Below are positions 33,226-42,253 of a stretch of 56,706 bases of DNA, piece after piece. The position numbers and the translations under genes were made by a program. The notes beneath the pieces were generated by a model that was not told where the DNA came from, did no database searches, and saw nothing but the letters and a program-made list of their open reading frames with translations. The first letter of the stretch is position 1. Each line of letters opens with the position of its first letter. Source of the DNA: Pseudomonas sp. UBA5706 (GTDB lineage Bacteria; Pseudomonadota; Gammaproteobacteria; Pseudomonadales; Pseudomonadaceae); contig NZ_DIHC01000024.1 in assembly GCF_002419965.1 (NCBI RefSeq), positions 1 through 56,706 on the forward strand. Direction: 5' to 3'.

Positions 33226-33255
33226 TTGACCAAGCTTTCGTGGTACTCCTAATAT
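33226..33255 (+). promoter_or_regulatory. Sigma-70 promoter of the MFS gene
   Basis: TTGACC, 18 bases, then TAATAT is near the sigma-70 consensus. The expected start of transcription falls in the second operator motif (33259-33270), which suits repression. Confidence 0.6.
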
Positions 33256-33258
33256 CTG

Positions 33259-33270
33259 TACCAATCGATA
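33259..33270. promoter_or_regulatory. Candidate TetR operator 2
   Basis: TACCAATCGATA matches operator 1 in 9 of 12 positions and overlaps the predicted transcription start of the MFS gene. Confidence 0.4.
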
Positions 33271-33292
33271 TATAAGTGGTGAGAACAAAACC

Positions 33293-34510
33293 ATGATCAA
33301 AGCCGAATTACCGACACCTGCGCAGCCCGAGCGGTTGCCGCTGGGAGCACTCCTGGCCCTGGCGATGACCGGGTTCATTTGCATCGTGACGGAAACGTTA
33401 CCGGCCGGCCTGCTGCCTGAAATAGGCCAGGGCCTGGCTATTTCGCCATCCTGGGCGGGACAGATGGTGACCGTGTATGCGCTGGGTTCCTTGCTCGCGG
33501 CCATCCCGCTGGCCATTGCCACCCAGGGCTGGAGACGTCGCACCGTGCTGCTGGCGACGATTGTCGGTTTTTTACTGTTCAACTCGATCACCGCGTTGTC
33601 TTCCAGCTACGTGCTGACGCTGGTGGCACGTTTCTTCGCCGGTGTGTCAGCCGGCCTCGCCTGGAGCTTGTTGGCCGGTTATGCGCGGCGCATGGTGTCT
33701 GTGCGACTGCAGGGTAAAGCGTTGGCCATCGCAATGGTCGGTACCCCCATCGCGCTATCCCTCGGCGTGCCATTGGGCACCTGGCTGGGCGGACTGGTGG
33801 GCTGGCGCATGGCATTCGCGCTGATGTCCGGCCTGACCTTGATCCTGATTGCCTGGGTGCTGATCAAGGTGCCCGATTACCCTGGGCAATCCGCCTCGCA
33901 ACGCTCGTCACTCGGACAGGTGCTGACTGCGCCAGGGGTGCGCTCGGTACTCGCTGTGGTCGTGACCTGGATGCTGGCCCACAACATGCTCTACACCTAC
34001 ATCGCGCCGTTCGTCACGGCTGCGGGGCTGGGCGACAGGGTAGATCTGGTCCTGCTGGTGTTCGGCGTTGCGGCACTGCTGGGCATCTGGGCCACGGGCC
34101 GGTTGGTGGACGGTCATCTGCGAACGGCGGTCCTTGTCAGCCTGGCGAGTTTTGCCCTGGTCTCAGTGTTTTTCGGCATTGCAGCAAGCTCTGCGACGGC
34201 GATTTTTGTCGGCGTGTTCGTTTGGGGACTGACTTTCGGCGGTGCTGCCACCTTGCTGCAAACGGCCCTTGCAGACTCGGCGGGCAGCGGAGCAGACGTT
34301 GCGCTGTCGATGAACGTGGTGGCATGGAACAGTGCGATTGCCGCTGCCGGCTTACTGGGCGGTATATTGCTCGATCGGCTTGGCGTCGGCTCGTTTCCCT
34401 GGGTGCTGCTGGGTCTGTTGTTGATCAGCTTTTCAATTGCACTGAATGCCCGTGAGAGTGGTTTTCCCGGCGGCGCGCGGCATGGCAATGCCGCGGTGGC
34501 GGGGCACTGA
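33293..34510 (+). CDS. MFS transporter, DHA1 family (AraJ/YdhP-like)
   Basis: Twelve-helix major facilitator exporter of 405 residues. The N-terminal helix pair (LAMTGFICIVTETLPAGLLP), motif A-like turn (ATQGWRRRTVLLA) and motif C-like segment (GTPIALSLGVPLGTWLGG) place it with DHA1 drug or sugar efflux pumps. Its divergent TetR neighbour suggests induced efflux of an unknown compound. Confidence 0.87.
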   Translation: MIKAELPTPAQPERLPLGALLALAMTGFICIVTETLPAGLLPEIGQGLAISPSWAGQMVTVYALGSLLAAIPLAIATQGWRRRTVLLATIVGFLLFNSITALSSSYVLTLVARFFAGVSAGLAWSLLAGYARRMVSVRLQGKALAIAMVGTPIALSLGVPLGTWLGGLVGWRMAFALMSGLTLILIAWVLIKVPDYPGQSASQRSSLGQVLTAPGVRSVLAVVVTWMLAHNMLYTYIAPFVTAAGLGDRVDLVLLVFGVAALLGIWATGRLVDGHLRTAVLVSLASFALVSVFFGIAASSATAIFVGVFVWGLTFGGAATLLQTALADSAGSGADVALSMNVVAWNSAIAAAGLLGGILLDRLGVGSFPWVLLGLLLISFSIALNARESGFPGGARHGNAAVAGH

Positions 34511-34525
34511 GCCGCCATGGCCGAG

Positions 34526-35944
34526 TCATAGCGTCCAGCCCAGCCCCAGCGATTTGTGCAGCGAGGCGAAGTCCTTGAGCAATGCAGCGTCGCCGGAGAT
34601 CCGGCTTTCCTGCGCCTGATACCGGGTGCGTTCGGCGTCCAGCCAGTCCAGGGTGCTGGCGGTGCCTGCGCGATAGCGTTGCCGCGTGAGGTCGGCAGCG
34701 CGTACCGCTGACGCTTCGACGTTGCGCAGCAGCACGACGTTTTGCCGCTGATGGCCATAGCGGGCAAGGGCGACGTCGGCATCACGCAGTGCGCTCAAGA
34801 CTACACCCTTGTACTGCGCCAGGGCCTCATCACGGCCGGCCTGCGCGCCCTCGACGCTGGCCGCCACGCGGCCGAAGTCGAGGATGTTCCACGTCAGCCG
34901 TGGCAGCAGCAGCCAGGTGCCGTTGTCCTTGCGGGCAAGGTGACCGGGGTCGGCGGCCGAGAACGACAGGTCCCCCATGAGGCTGAGTTTCGGAAACCAG
35001 TCGGCTTGTTTTTCACCGATCTGTGCAGTGCTTGAGGCCAGGGCGCGCTCGGCCACGCGGATATCGGGGCGCGCCTTGAGAATGCCCGCTGGGTCGGCGA
35101 ACGGCACTTGGGCAGGAATGGACGGCAGCGGGCGCGCAGTATCAAGCCGCGCGTCAAGCTCCCCGGGTTCCAAGCCACAGAGCAGACCCAATTGATCCAC
35201 CGATTCGACGATCGAGGCCTGCAGCGGCAATCGCTGGGCGCGGGTGTTTTCCGCCTGGGTCAGCACCTGCTCCAGTTGCAGTTGCGAGGCGACCCCACGG
35301 CTGCGACGTTGCTGGGTCAGGTCAAGCGCCTGCTCTTCGATAGCGACACTGGCGTCCACCAACGCCAACCGTGCCTGCTGATCGCGCAGATCAGCATAGG
35401 CCTGCACTACCTCGGCGGCGAGTTGAACCTGCGCGTCCGCCAAGCGGGCTTGAGAGGAGTCTGCCTCTGCCTGCGCCGCTTCAATGGCGCGCCGCGTGCC
35501 GCCGAACAGGTCTGCCTCCCAACTGGCGTCGAAGCCGGCCAGATACAGCGTCAACGGACCACGGCCGCCGCCGCTCCCGCCAAGTGCCGAGGTGTCGGGG
35601 GAGCGAAGTTTGAGCATGGCTGCATCGCCGCTGATTTTGGGCATCAGATCGGCGTTGGCGCTGTTCAGGCTGGCCCGTGACTGCCTGAGTCGCGCCTGGG
35701 CGGTGGCGATGTCCGGACTGTTACGCATCGCCTGGTCGATCAGTTGGTTAAGCTGTGGATCGCCCAGTGACTGCCACCACTGCGCGACCGCAGGCGCCTT
35801 CGGTGTGGCGGCGTCGGCGTGGGGCAAATGCCCGGCGTTCAGGGTCTTTGGCGCGACGTCGGGGGCACCTTGGTAATCCGGGCCGACAGTGCAGGCAGAT
35901 AACAATCCGACGATCATTAGCAGGGGGAGTGGACGAGCAATCAT
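34526..35944 (-). CDS. Outer-membrane efflux lipoprotein, NodT/OprM type
   Basis: TolC-like outer-membrane channel of 472 residues. The signal peptide ends in the lipobox LLSAC, followed by TVGPDYQ, the NodT family opening. Two repeated coiled-coil regions are present (QARLRQSRASLNSANADLMP and similar near the end). ATG 35944 overlaps the end of the DHA2 gene (ATGA), so it is co-translated. With the EmrB- and EmrA-like neighbours it makes a tripartite efflux pump. Confidence 0.93.
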   Translation of the reverse strand: MIARPLPLLMIVGLLSACTVGPDYQGAPDVAPKTLNAGHLPHADAATPKAPAVAQWWQSLGDPQLNQLIDQAMRNSPDIATAQARLRQSRASLNSANADLMPKISGDAAMLKLRSPDTSALGGSGGGRGPLTLYLAGFDASWEADLFGGTRRAIEAAQAEADSSQARLADAQVQLAAEVVQAYADLRDQQARLALVDASVAIEEQALDLTQQRRSRGVASQLQLEQVLTQAENTRAQRLPLQASIVESVDQLGLLCGLEPGELDARLDTARPLPSIPAQVPFADPAGILKARPDIRVAERALASSTAQIGEKQADWFPKLSLMGDLSFSAADPGHLARKDNGTWLLLPRLTWNILDFGRVAASVEGAQAGRDEALAQYKGVVLSALRDADVALARYGHQRQNVVLLRNVEASAVRAADLTRQRYRAGTASTLDWLDAERTRYQAQESRISGDAALLKDFASLHKSLGLGWTL

Positions 35945-37521
35945 TTTCTTGAGCCTGCCTGCGCCGTGCGCGTTTTCAGGATGAAGATCAGTGGAAGGCA
36001 TGCCACCATGGCCAGGCCCAGCAGGTGGAACGCATCGTTGTAGGCCATCACCGAGGCTTGCTGAGCGATGTCATTGGCCAGTTGCGCAAAGGCTTGCAGC
36101 TGAGCAGTCGAGGTGTCCCCGGTCTGCGCCAGGTAGCTTGCGGTGCTGCTCGCCATGTGATCCTGGGCCAGTTGACTGTTGGCCAGGATGCCCTCGCGCA
36201 ATGCGTCGTCGTGGAAGTGACTGCGTCGGTCCATCAGCACACCGAGCAGTGCCAGCCCCAGGGTGCCGCCGAGGTTGCGCGACATGTTGTAAAGCCCGGA
36301 GGCATCCCCTGCATCCTGGGTCCGGACCGCGCGCATCGACAATTGACTCAGCGGCATCATCACCAAAATCTGTGCGACGCCGCGCAGCAGCTGCGAGGCC
36401 ACGAAATCATGGCCGACGCTTTGAGCGGTCAGCGTAGTGTCCAGCAAGCAGCTGGCCCAATACAGCAGCAGCCCCACACCGGCCATTAGCCTCAGGTCAA
36501 TGCGGCTGAGCATCTTCGGCAGAATCGGCATCAACAGGAACGCCGGAATCCCCGACAGCAACATGATCGACCCCGACTGTTGGGCGTTATAGCCGCTGAG
36601 GATGCCAAGGAACTGCGGCACCAGATAAGCGGTGCCGTACAGCCCTGCACCCACCGCTGTGGCGATCAGCAAGACACTGCCGAAGCTGCGGTTGAGCACC
36701 AGTTGCAGGCGCAGGATGGGTGTGCTTGAGCGCACCTGGCCCACCGCAATGAGGAAGAAGCCGATCACCATGCTTATGCTCAGGCAGATGATCAGCCGCG
36801 AGTCGAACCAGTGCTCGCGTTGGCCTTCTTCGAGCACCACGGTTAGCGAGCTAAGCCCCACCGCTAATCCGATAATGCCTAGCCAATCGGCCCTGATGAA
36901 GCGTTCCAGACTGCTTTTCTCGGCGGGAAGGCCGGTGAGTAGCAAGGTAATCAAGGCAACGCTGATCGGCAGGTTGAGAAAAAAGCACCAGCGCCAGTTG
37001 ATGTTTTCCGTCAGCCAGCCGCCGACCACCGGCCCCATGAGTGGCCCCAGGATTGCGGTCATGCCGAACAGGGTCGTGCCGATCGCCAACTGGTGAGGGG
37101 GCAGGCGCGTGCGCACGATGGTCTGCGCGGTGGGAATCATCGCACCGCCGGCAAAACCCTGACCGATGCGTCCGGCGATCATCGCGCCGAGGCTCGAGGA
37201 CAGCCCGCAGAACAGCGAGAAGAAGGTGAACATCAGCGCGGTGCCGATCAGAAACCGGCGCAAGCCGAAGACCCGGGTCAACCAGGCGGCGAGGGGGATC
37301 ATGACGATTTCCGACATCAGGTAGCCGGTGGCGATCCAGGTGCCCTCGGTGCCTGTCGCGCCGATCTGGCCCTGAATCTGCGGCAGCGCCGAGTTGGTGA
37401 TCGACACATCCAACGTCGCCAGCAGGGCCCCCAATGAGCCGGCAGCAACTGCGATCCAGTCGGTCAGCGAGGCATTGCGCGGTGTGTCGGCGGGCAGATT
37501 AGTCAGCGTGGCTTCAGCCAT
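35941..37521 (-). CDS. DHA2-family MFS drug exporter (EmrB-like)
   Basis: Fourteen-helix major facilitator pump of 526 residues. The N-terminal signature LDVSITNSALPQIQGQIG and the motif C segment GPLMGPVVGGWLTENINWRW are typical of EmrB/QacA exporters. It overlaps the HlyD-type adaptor gene upstream by eight bases and the outer-membrane channel downstream by four. Substrate unknown. Confidence 0.93.
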   Translation of the reverse strand: MAEATLTNLPADTPRNASLTDWIAVAAGSLGALLATLDVSITNSALPQIQGQIGATGTEGTWIATGYLMSEIVMIPLAAWLTRVFGLRRFLIGTALMFTFFSLFCGLSSSLGAMIAGRIGQGFAGGAMIPTAQTIVRTRLPPHQLAIGTTLFGMTAILGPLMGPVVGGWLTENINWRWCFFLNLPISVALITLLLTGLPAEKSSLERFIRADWLGIIGLAVGLSSLTVVLEEGQREHWFDSRLIICLSISMVIGFFLIAVGQVRSSTPILRLQLVLNRSFGSVLLIATAVGAGLYGTAYLVPQFLGILSGYNAQQSGSIMLLSGIPAFLLMPILPKMLSRIDLRLMAGVGLLLYWASCLLDTTLTAQSVGHDFVASQLLRGVAQILVMMPLSQLSMRAVRTQDAGDASGLYNMSRNLGGTLGLALLGVLMDRRSHFHDDALREGILANSQLAQDHMASSTASYLAQTGDTSTAQLQAFAQLANDIAQQASVMAYNDAFHLLGLAMVACLPLIFILKTRTAQAGSRK

Positions 37522-38623
37522 GGCTAGCGTCTGCCTTGCCGGTGCGGGTGTCCACCTCCACGGTCGCAGACAGGCCGGGGACCAGCGCCGGACGAAGATC
37601 GTCGGTGATGTCCAGGGCTATCCGTACCGGCACCCGTTGCACGATCTTGGTGAAGTTGCCGGTGGCGTTGGACGGCGGTAGCAGGGCGAACTGCGCTCCC
37701 GTGCCGGGGGCAAGACTGTCGATGTGGCCCCGCAGGTCCCGGCCTGGCAGCGCATCGACATGCACGGTCACGCGCTGGCCGGGGCGCATGGCGCCGATCT
37801 GGGTTTCCTTGTAGTTGGCGGTCAGGTAGATCGCGTTTACCGGCACCACGGTCAACAACCGGGTACCGGGTTGAACGTATTGACCGACCCGCACCCCCCG
37901 GTCGGCGATTCGGCCGTCGAGCGGGCTGCGCAGGACGGCGTCGTCGACGTCCAGCTGACGCTGCGCCTCGCTGGCCCTGGCCACGCCCAGCTGCGCCTGG
38001 GCCTGTTTCAGTTGTGCCTGCAGGGTGCCGTAGCGTGTCTGGGAGGAACGCAAGGCGGCCTGTCTCGCCGCCACCGTGCTGCGGGCCTGGGCCAGCTCGT
38101 TGTTTAGTTGGGCCAGGCGTTCCTCAGGTTCTGCGCCCGAGCGCGCCAGCGGTGCATAACGGGCGACTTCGGCTTGTGCGTGTTTGGCGTCGGCCTCTGC
38201 GCCCTGCAGTTGCGCGCGGGCTTCGGCGATGGTCGAGTCCTGTTGCACCAGATCTGCCTCGGCCTTGGCCAGGTCGGCGTTGCGGGCTGCGATGGTGGCC
38301 GACGCTTCGTCGCTGACCGCCTGGTATTTGCGGGCATCGAGGCGCACCAGCAGGTCGCCACGCCGGACCACCTGATTATCCGCCACCAGCACCTCAGCGA
38401 CATAACCGCTGATCTTCGGTGCGACGCTGATGCTGTCGGCCTGCAGATAGGCGTCGTCGGTGGTTTCGATGAAACGCCCGGTGAGCCACCACCATACGCC
38501 CCAAACCAGAGCGATCAGCAGCGCGGCGGCGCCCAAGACCAGCAATATCCGCCGGGCCTTGCCGCGCTGGCCCTGGGTGGTTTCTTCAGGAATGACCTGA
38601 GCAGAAGGTTGTGCAGCAGACAT
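37514..38623 (-). CDS. HlyD/EmrA-family membrane fusion protein
   Basis: Periplasmic adaptor of 369 residues with one N-terminal membrane helix (about 27-47, LLVLGAAALLIALVWGVWWW), a lipoyl-like half motif (ADSISVAPKISGYVAEVLV), a long alpha-hairpin and the second lipoyl half (RSPLDGRIADRGVRVGQYV). It is the first gene of the emrAB-nodT-like operon and is divergent from a TetR gene that probably controls it. Confidence 0.93.
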   Translation of the reverse strand: MSAAQPSAQVIPEETTQGQRGKARRILLVLGAAALLIALVWGVWWWLTGRFIETTDDAYLQADSISVAPKISGYVAEVLVADNQVVRRGDLLVRLDARKYQAVSDEASATIAARNADLAKAEADLVQQDSTIAEARAQLQGAEADAKHAQAEVARYAPLARSGAEPEERLAQLNNELAQARSTVAARQAALRSSQTRYGTLQAQLKQAQAQLGVARASEAQRQLDVDDAVLRSPLDGRIADRGVRVGQYVQPGTRLLTVVPVNAIYLTANYKETQIGAMRPGQRVTVHVDALPGRDLRGHIDSLAPGTGAQFALLPPSNATGNFTKIVQRVPVRIALDITDDLRPALVPGLSATVEVDTRTGKADASHG

Positions 38624-38634
38624 CAGGTCGCTCC

Positions 38635-38660
38635 GAATTTATATCAGTCGGAATAAATTC
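38635..38660. promoter_or_regulatory. Candidate operator between efflux operon and tetR
   Basis: GAATTTA, 12 bases, then TAAATTC is an inverted repeat in the 99-base divergent spacer. A further GAATTT follows at 38671. It is a likely binding region for the neighbouring TetR protein. Confidence 0.4.
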
Positions 38661-38722
38661 CTTTCTTCGCGAATTTTTGTCAACTGGTATATTTTGCCCG
38701 GGTACTGAACAGGGAGCTGCAC

Positions 38723-39430
38723 ATGGCACGACACAAACCTGCCGCCGAGGGTGGATATCAGCGCGGTGAAGAAACCCGCGCGCGGCTGATCGAAGCGGCC
38801 GTTGCAGTGTTTGGCAAACGTGGTTACGACGGCGCCTCGACGCGGGACATCGCCAACGCAGCCGGTGTGAATTCGCCGGCGCTGCAGTATTACTTCGAAG
38901 GCAAGGAGGGCGTCTATCTGGCGTGCGTTGAGCACCTGATCACGCTGCTATGGCGCAGGATGGGCGATACCGTCGAAGCCGCGGAGCAGGCGCTAACGGA
39001 GGTCGATATCAGCGATCAGGCATTGATCGAAGCGTCGCTGGGCATGCTCAGTGCGGTGGTTTCAACCATTCAGGACAGCGCGCAAAGCACGGCCTGGCGC
39101 GCTTTTCTTGATCGACATCAGGCGGGCTTGTGCCCCGAGAGCGCCACGACGGCCTTCGAGGACCGGTTCAAAACGCGCATCAGCAACGTAATCCGCCAAT
39201 TGATCGCCCGCCTGTCGGGGTACAAGGTCGATGACGAGCGCACGGTGATTCACTCCATGGTGTTGTTTACTCAAGGCTTGGCGTTCAGGGTGCACAAGCC
39301 TAGGTTGCTGGAGACGCTGAAATGGACGGCCATCAACCAGAAGGAAATGGAGTTGGTGCGCGAGGTGGTCCTGGCCCAGGCACGGTTTACCTTGGAGGGC
39401 TTGGCCCGCCAGAGGGACGGGCACGCATAG
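38723..39430 (+). CDS. TetR-family regulator with CerR/DUF1956-type C-terminal domain
   Basis: Regulator of 235 residues. The N-terminal helix-turn-helix is seen as RLIEAAVAVFGKRGYDGAST, then NAAGVNSPALQYYFEGKEGVY. The C-terminal half resembles the CecR (YbiH) ligand domain of E. coli, which also sits beside efflux and HlyD genes. ATG 38723 has an AGGGAG site. It is divergent from the EmrAB-NodT-like operon, its probable target. Confidence 0.9.
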   Translation: MARHKPAAEGGYQRGEETRARLIEAAVAVFGKRGYDGASTRDIANAAGVNSPALQYYFEGKEGVYLACVEHLITLLWRRMGDTVEAAEQALTEVDISDQALIEASLGMLSAVVSTIQDSAQSTAWRAFLDRHQAGLCPESATTAFEDRFKTRISNVIRQLIARLSGYKVDDERTVIHSMVLFTQGLAFRVHKPRLLETLKWTAINQKEMELVREVVLAQARFTLEGLARQRDGHA

Positions 39431-39458
39431 CCGCGTGAGGCGGCACGGCTTGCTGGCG

Positions 39459-39474
39459 ACTGCCTCTTGGCAGT
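39459..39474. terminator. Short stem-loop between convergent tetR and MFS genes
   Basis: ACTGCC, four bases, then GGCAGT in the 56-base convergent spacer. Short stem, no T tract. Confidence 0.4.
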
Positions 39475-39486
39475 GGCCGGTGCCGT

Positions 39487-40785
39487 TCATTTATGGGCAA
39501 CGGCCGCGATAGCGGTCTGCGCCATTTGCGTACGCGCGACCTGGCCATCGTCGAATTTGATTTGTGGGCGCATGCGGAATGACAGCACCACCCCAATCGC
39601 CAGTAACACGATGCTGACCAAAAAGGGCAACTGCCAGTTACCGAACGTGTCGATCAATAGTCCGGCCGCCACGGGGCTGACGATGGCCGCCATCGCCGAG
39701 CCGGTGTTCATCATGCCGCTGGCCGTACCGCAGTGGTCCGGGGCGATGTCCATGGGAATGGCCCACATCGGGCCGATGGTCATCTCCGAGAAGAAGAATG
39801 CCACCGCCAGACAGCCAAGGGACACATACATGTCATGGGTAAACATCAGCGGCATCAAAGCGGCCAGGGTCAGCGCCAGGCAGATGGCGACCATCCGGCT
39901 GCGGGCCTTGTTCAAATCGCGGGTGCGCTTATAGATCCGGTCGCTGACAATCCCGCCGAGGGTGTCACCCACCACCCCGCCAAAGAACACGGTGGACGAG
40001 AAGATGGCTGTGTTCTTCAGATCCAGGCCCATGTTCATGAAATACATGGGCACCCAGCTGAGCAGTAGCCAGAGGGTCCAGCCGTAGCAGAAGTAAACGA
40101 TGGTGACCGGCGCCATGCGCTTGAACAGCCGCCCCCAGGGCAGGGCGGTCATGCTCTTGGGCTTGGGCGGCGGCAGCACTTCAAGCTCCTGATGCGAAAT
40201 GCGCGGATGATCCTTGGGGTGTTCGGTGAATACCAGCATCCACAACATGACCCAAACGAAACTGATGCCGGCGCAGACATAAAACGATTCCCGCCAGCCG
40301 TAAGCGGCCATCACCGCAATCATGGCCGCCGGCGCCAGCGCGTTACCCAGTCGGGCAAATGCGTGGGTGATGCCTTGGGCGAAACCGCGCTGATCCTTGG
40401 CCACCCAGCGCGACATCGCCGCCGTCGCCGCAGGGAAGGTCGCGCCTTCACCCAGGCCCAGCAGCACGCGGGCCACAAGCAGGGAAGCGAAGCCTTCGGC
40501 CAGACCGGTCAATACCGTGGCGGCGGCCCAGATCAACCCGCAGACCACCAGCGTGCGCTTGGCACCGAAGCGGTCACTGACCCAGCCGCCGATGATCTGG
40601 AAGACCAGGTAGGGGTAGGCGAAAGCAGAAAACACCAAGCCGATCTGAGTTTTACTGAGGTTGAATTCGGCGCCGAAACCGACGGCGGCGGTGCTGACGT
40701 TGACGCGGTCCAGGTAGGTAATGAAATACATGGCGCACAGCATGAAGAGCACCACCGTGGTGGGGCGCAGATGTAACCGCTTCAT
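39487..40785 (-). CDS. MFS transporter, anion:cation symporter (ACS) family
   Basis: Twelve-helix importer of 432 residues. Signatures YFITYLDRVNVSTAAVGFG, GGWVSDRFGAKRTL and GLGEGATFPAATAAMSRWV are those of ACS-family carriers for sugar acids and related carboxylates. It follows the aminotransferase gene and is probably co-transcribed, so it may import that enzyme's substrate or a precursor such as a hydroxy or amino acid. This link is from context only. Confidence 0.88.
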   Translation of the reverse strand: MKRLHLRPTTVVLFMLCAMYFITYLDRVNVSTAAVGFGAEFNLSKTQIGLVFSAFAYPYLVFQIIGGWVSDRFGAKRTLVVCGLIWAAATVLTGLAEGFASLLVARVLLGLGEGATFPAATAAMSRWVAKDQRGFAQGITHAFARLGNALAPAAMIAVMAAYGWRESFYVCAGISFVWVMLWMLVFTEHPKDHPRISHQELEVLPPPKPKSMTALPWGRLFKRMAPVTIVYFCYGWTLWLLLSWVPMYFMNMGLDLKNTAIFSSTVFFGGVVGDTLGGIVSDRIYKRTRDLNKARSRMVAICLALTLAALMPLMFTHDMYVSLGCLAVAFFFSEMTIGPMWAIPMDIAPDHCGTASGMMNTGSAMAAIVSPVAAGLLIDTFGNWQLPFLVSIVLLAIGVVLSFRMRPQIKFDDGQVARTQMAQTAIAAVAHK

Positions 40786-40851
40786 GTTCTATCTCCAGTT
40801 TCTTATTGTTCACGCCGTGTGGCGATTGAGTCGGGATAGTGCGTGTGCTGC

Positions 40852-40880
40852 AAGGCACTGCGCAGGGCGCGCAGTGCCTT
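40852..40880 (-). terminator. Intercistronic stem-loop between aminotransferase and MFS genes
   Basis: AAGGCACTGCGC, five bases, then its exact complement forms a 12-bp stem 4 bases after the aminotransferase stop. It may attenuate MFS expression or protect the upstream message. Confidence 0.65.
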
Positions 40881-40884
40881 TGGT

Positions 40885-42096
40885 TCAGTTGCGGCGCAGG
40901 GGGACGGACTGGCCTCCCAGGTAATCCATTGCGGCCAGGACGCCACTGGACTGCAGTTTGATACCAGCCATTTGCAGGCCCATTTCGCAGCCGGTGAGGG
41001 TTGCCATCAGCGTCAGGTCATTACAGTCGCCCAGATGGCCGATGCGGAACATGCGTCCTTTCATCTTGCCCAGGCCCGTGCCGAGCGACATGTCGAACCG
41101 TTCGTAGATCGTTTTGCGCACGGCGTCGGCATCCACGCCTTCGGGGATCATCACCCCGGTCAGCACTGGGCTGTAGAGCGCAGGGTCGGCGCATTGAATC
41201 GGCAAGCCCCAGGCGTTGACCGCCGTGCGGCAGGCCTGGGCCAGGCGATTGTGCCGGTTAAACACGTTGTCCAGGCCTTCGCCCAGGATCATCTCCAGCG
41301 CTTCTGACAGGCCATACAGCAGGTTGGTGTTGGGGGTGTAAGGCCAGTAACCGGTCTTGTTCATCTCGATGATGTCGTCCCAGGCCCAGAAACTGCGCGG
41401 CAGGCCGGCCGATTTGCTGGCCTCGATGGCCTTGGGCGACAACGCGTTAAAGCTGATTCCGGGCGGCAGCATCAGGCCTTTCTGCGAGCCGGAGATCGTG
41501 ACGTCCACACCCCATTCATCATGCCGGTAGTCTGCTGACGCCAGCCCGGAAATGGTATCGACCAGCAGCAATGCCGGGTGGCCTGCAGCATCGATGGCCC
41601 TGCGCACCGAGGCGATGTCTGAGGTCACGCCGGTGCTGGTTTCGTTGTGCACTACGCAGACCGCCTTGATGCGGTGGTTGCTGTCGCTGCGCAGGTGCGA
41701 CTCGATCATGTGCGCATCGACCCCGCCGCGCCAACCTTCGATGCCAGGTTTGCCGATGAACTGCGGCTTGAGGCCCAGGCTCAGCGCCATCTTTTGCCAG
41801 AGCGTGGCAAAGTGACCGGTTTCGAACATTAGCACTTCATCCCCTGCGCTCAATGTATTGCACAGCGCCGCCTCCCAGGCGCCGGTTCCCGAGGCCGGAT
41901 AAATGATCACCGGATGTCGGGTCTTGAATACCTGTTTAATGCCCGAGAGCACCTTCAGCCCAAGCTCGCCAAACTCCGGGCCGCGGTGGTCGATGGTGGG
42001 GTAGCTCATTGCACGCAGGATGCGATCCGGAACGGGACTGGGGCCAGGGATCTGCAGAAAATGACGGCCGGCCGGATGATAGTCGAGCTTGAGCAT
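40885..42096 (-). CDS. Class V aminotransferase, serine/alanine--glyoxylate type
   Basis: PLP enzyme of 403 residues that would move an amino group to glyoxylate. The family opening FLQIPGPSPVPDRILRAM, the PLP lysine in ISGSQKGLMLPPG and the C-terminal GLGKMKGRMFRIGHLGDCN fit serine-glyoxylate aminotransferases. The start has an AAAGGAG site. It pairs with an ACS-family importer and a divergent GntR regulator, suggesting an inducible catabolic unit. Ureidoglycine--glyoxylate or related donors remain possible. Confidence 0.88.
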   Translation of the reverse strand: MLKLDYHPAGRHFLQIPGPSPVPDRILRAMSYPTIDHRGPEFGELGLKVLSGIKQVFKTRHPVIIYPASGTGAWEAALCNTLSAGDEVLMFETGHFATLWQKMALSLGLKPQFIGKPGIEGWRGGVDAHMIESHLRSDSNHRIKAVCVVHNETSTGVTSDIASVRRAIDAAGHPALLLVDTISGLASADYRHDEWGVDVTISGSQKGLMLPPGISFNALSPKAIEASKSAGLPRSFWAWDDIIEMNKTGYWPYTPNTNLLYGLSEALEMILGEGLDNVFNRHNRLAQACRTAVNAWGLPIQCADPALYSPVLTGVMIPEGVDADAVRKTIYERFDMSLGTGLGKMKGRMFRIGHLGDCNDLTLMATLTGCEMGLQMAGIKLQSSGVLAAMDYLGGQSVPLRRN

Positions 42097-42124
42097 GTGA
42101 CGACTCCTTTACGTATCTTTTGTT

Positions 42125-42138
42125 TTTTGAATACAAAA
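42125..42138. promoter_or_regulatory. Candidate GntR operator
   Basis: TTTTGAATACAAAA is a 5-bp inverted repeat around AATA, 29 bases before the aminotransferase start. FCD-type GntR proteins bind similar TTGNNNNCAA sites. Confidence 0.5.
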
Positions 42139-42253
42139 TACAGTAGCACCGGTCATCGCTGCGTCAAACCGCCTAACTGAGCTAATATCCCGGTTCTGAT
42201 GAGTGTTTTAAGCATAAGGCGTCGCTACCCGACGCCGCTGTAGAGGATGTTGT

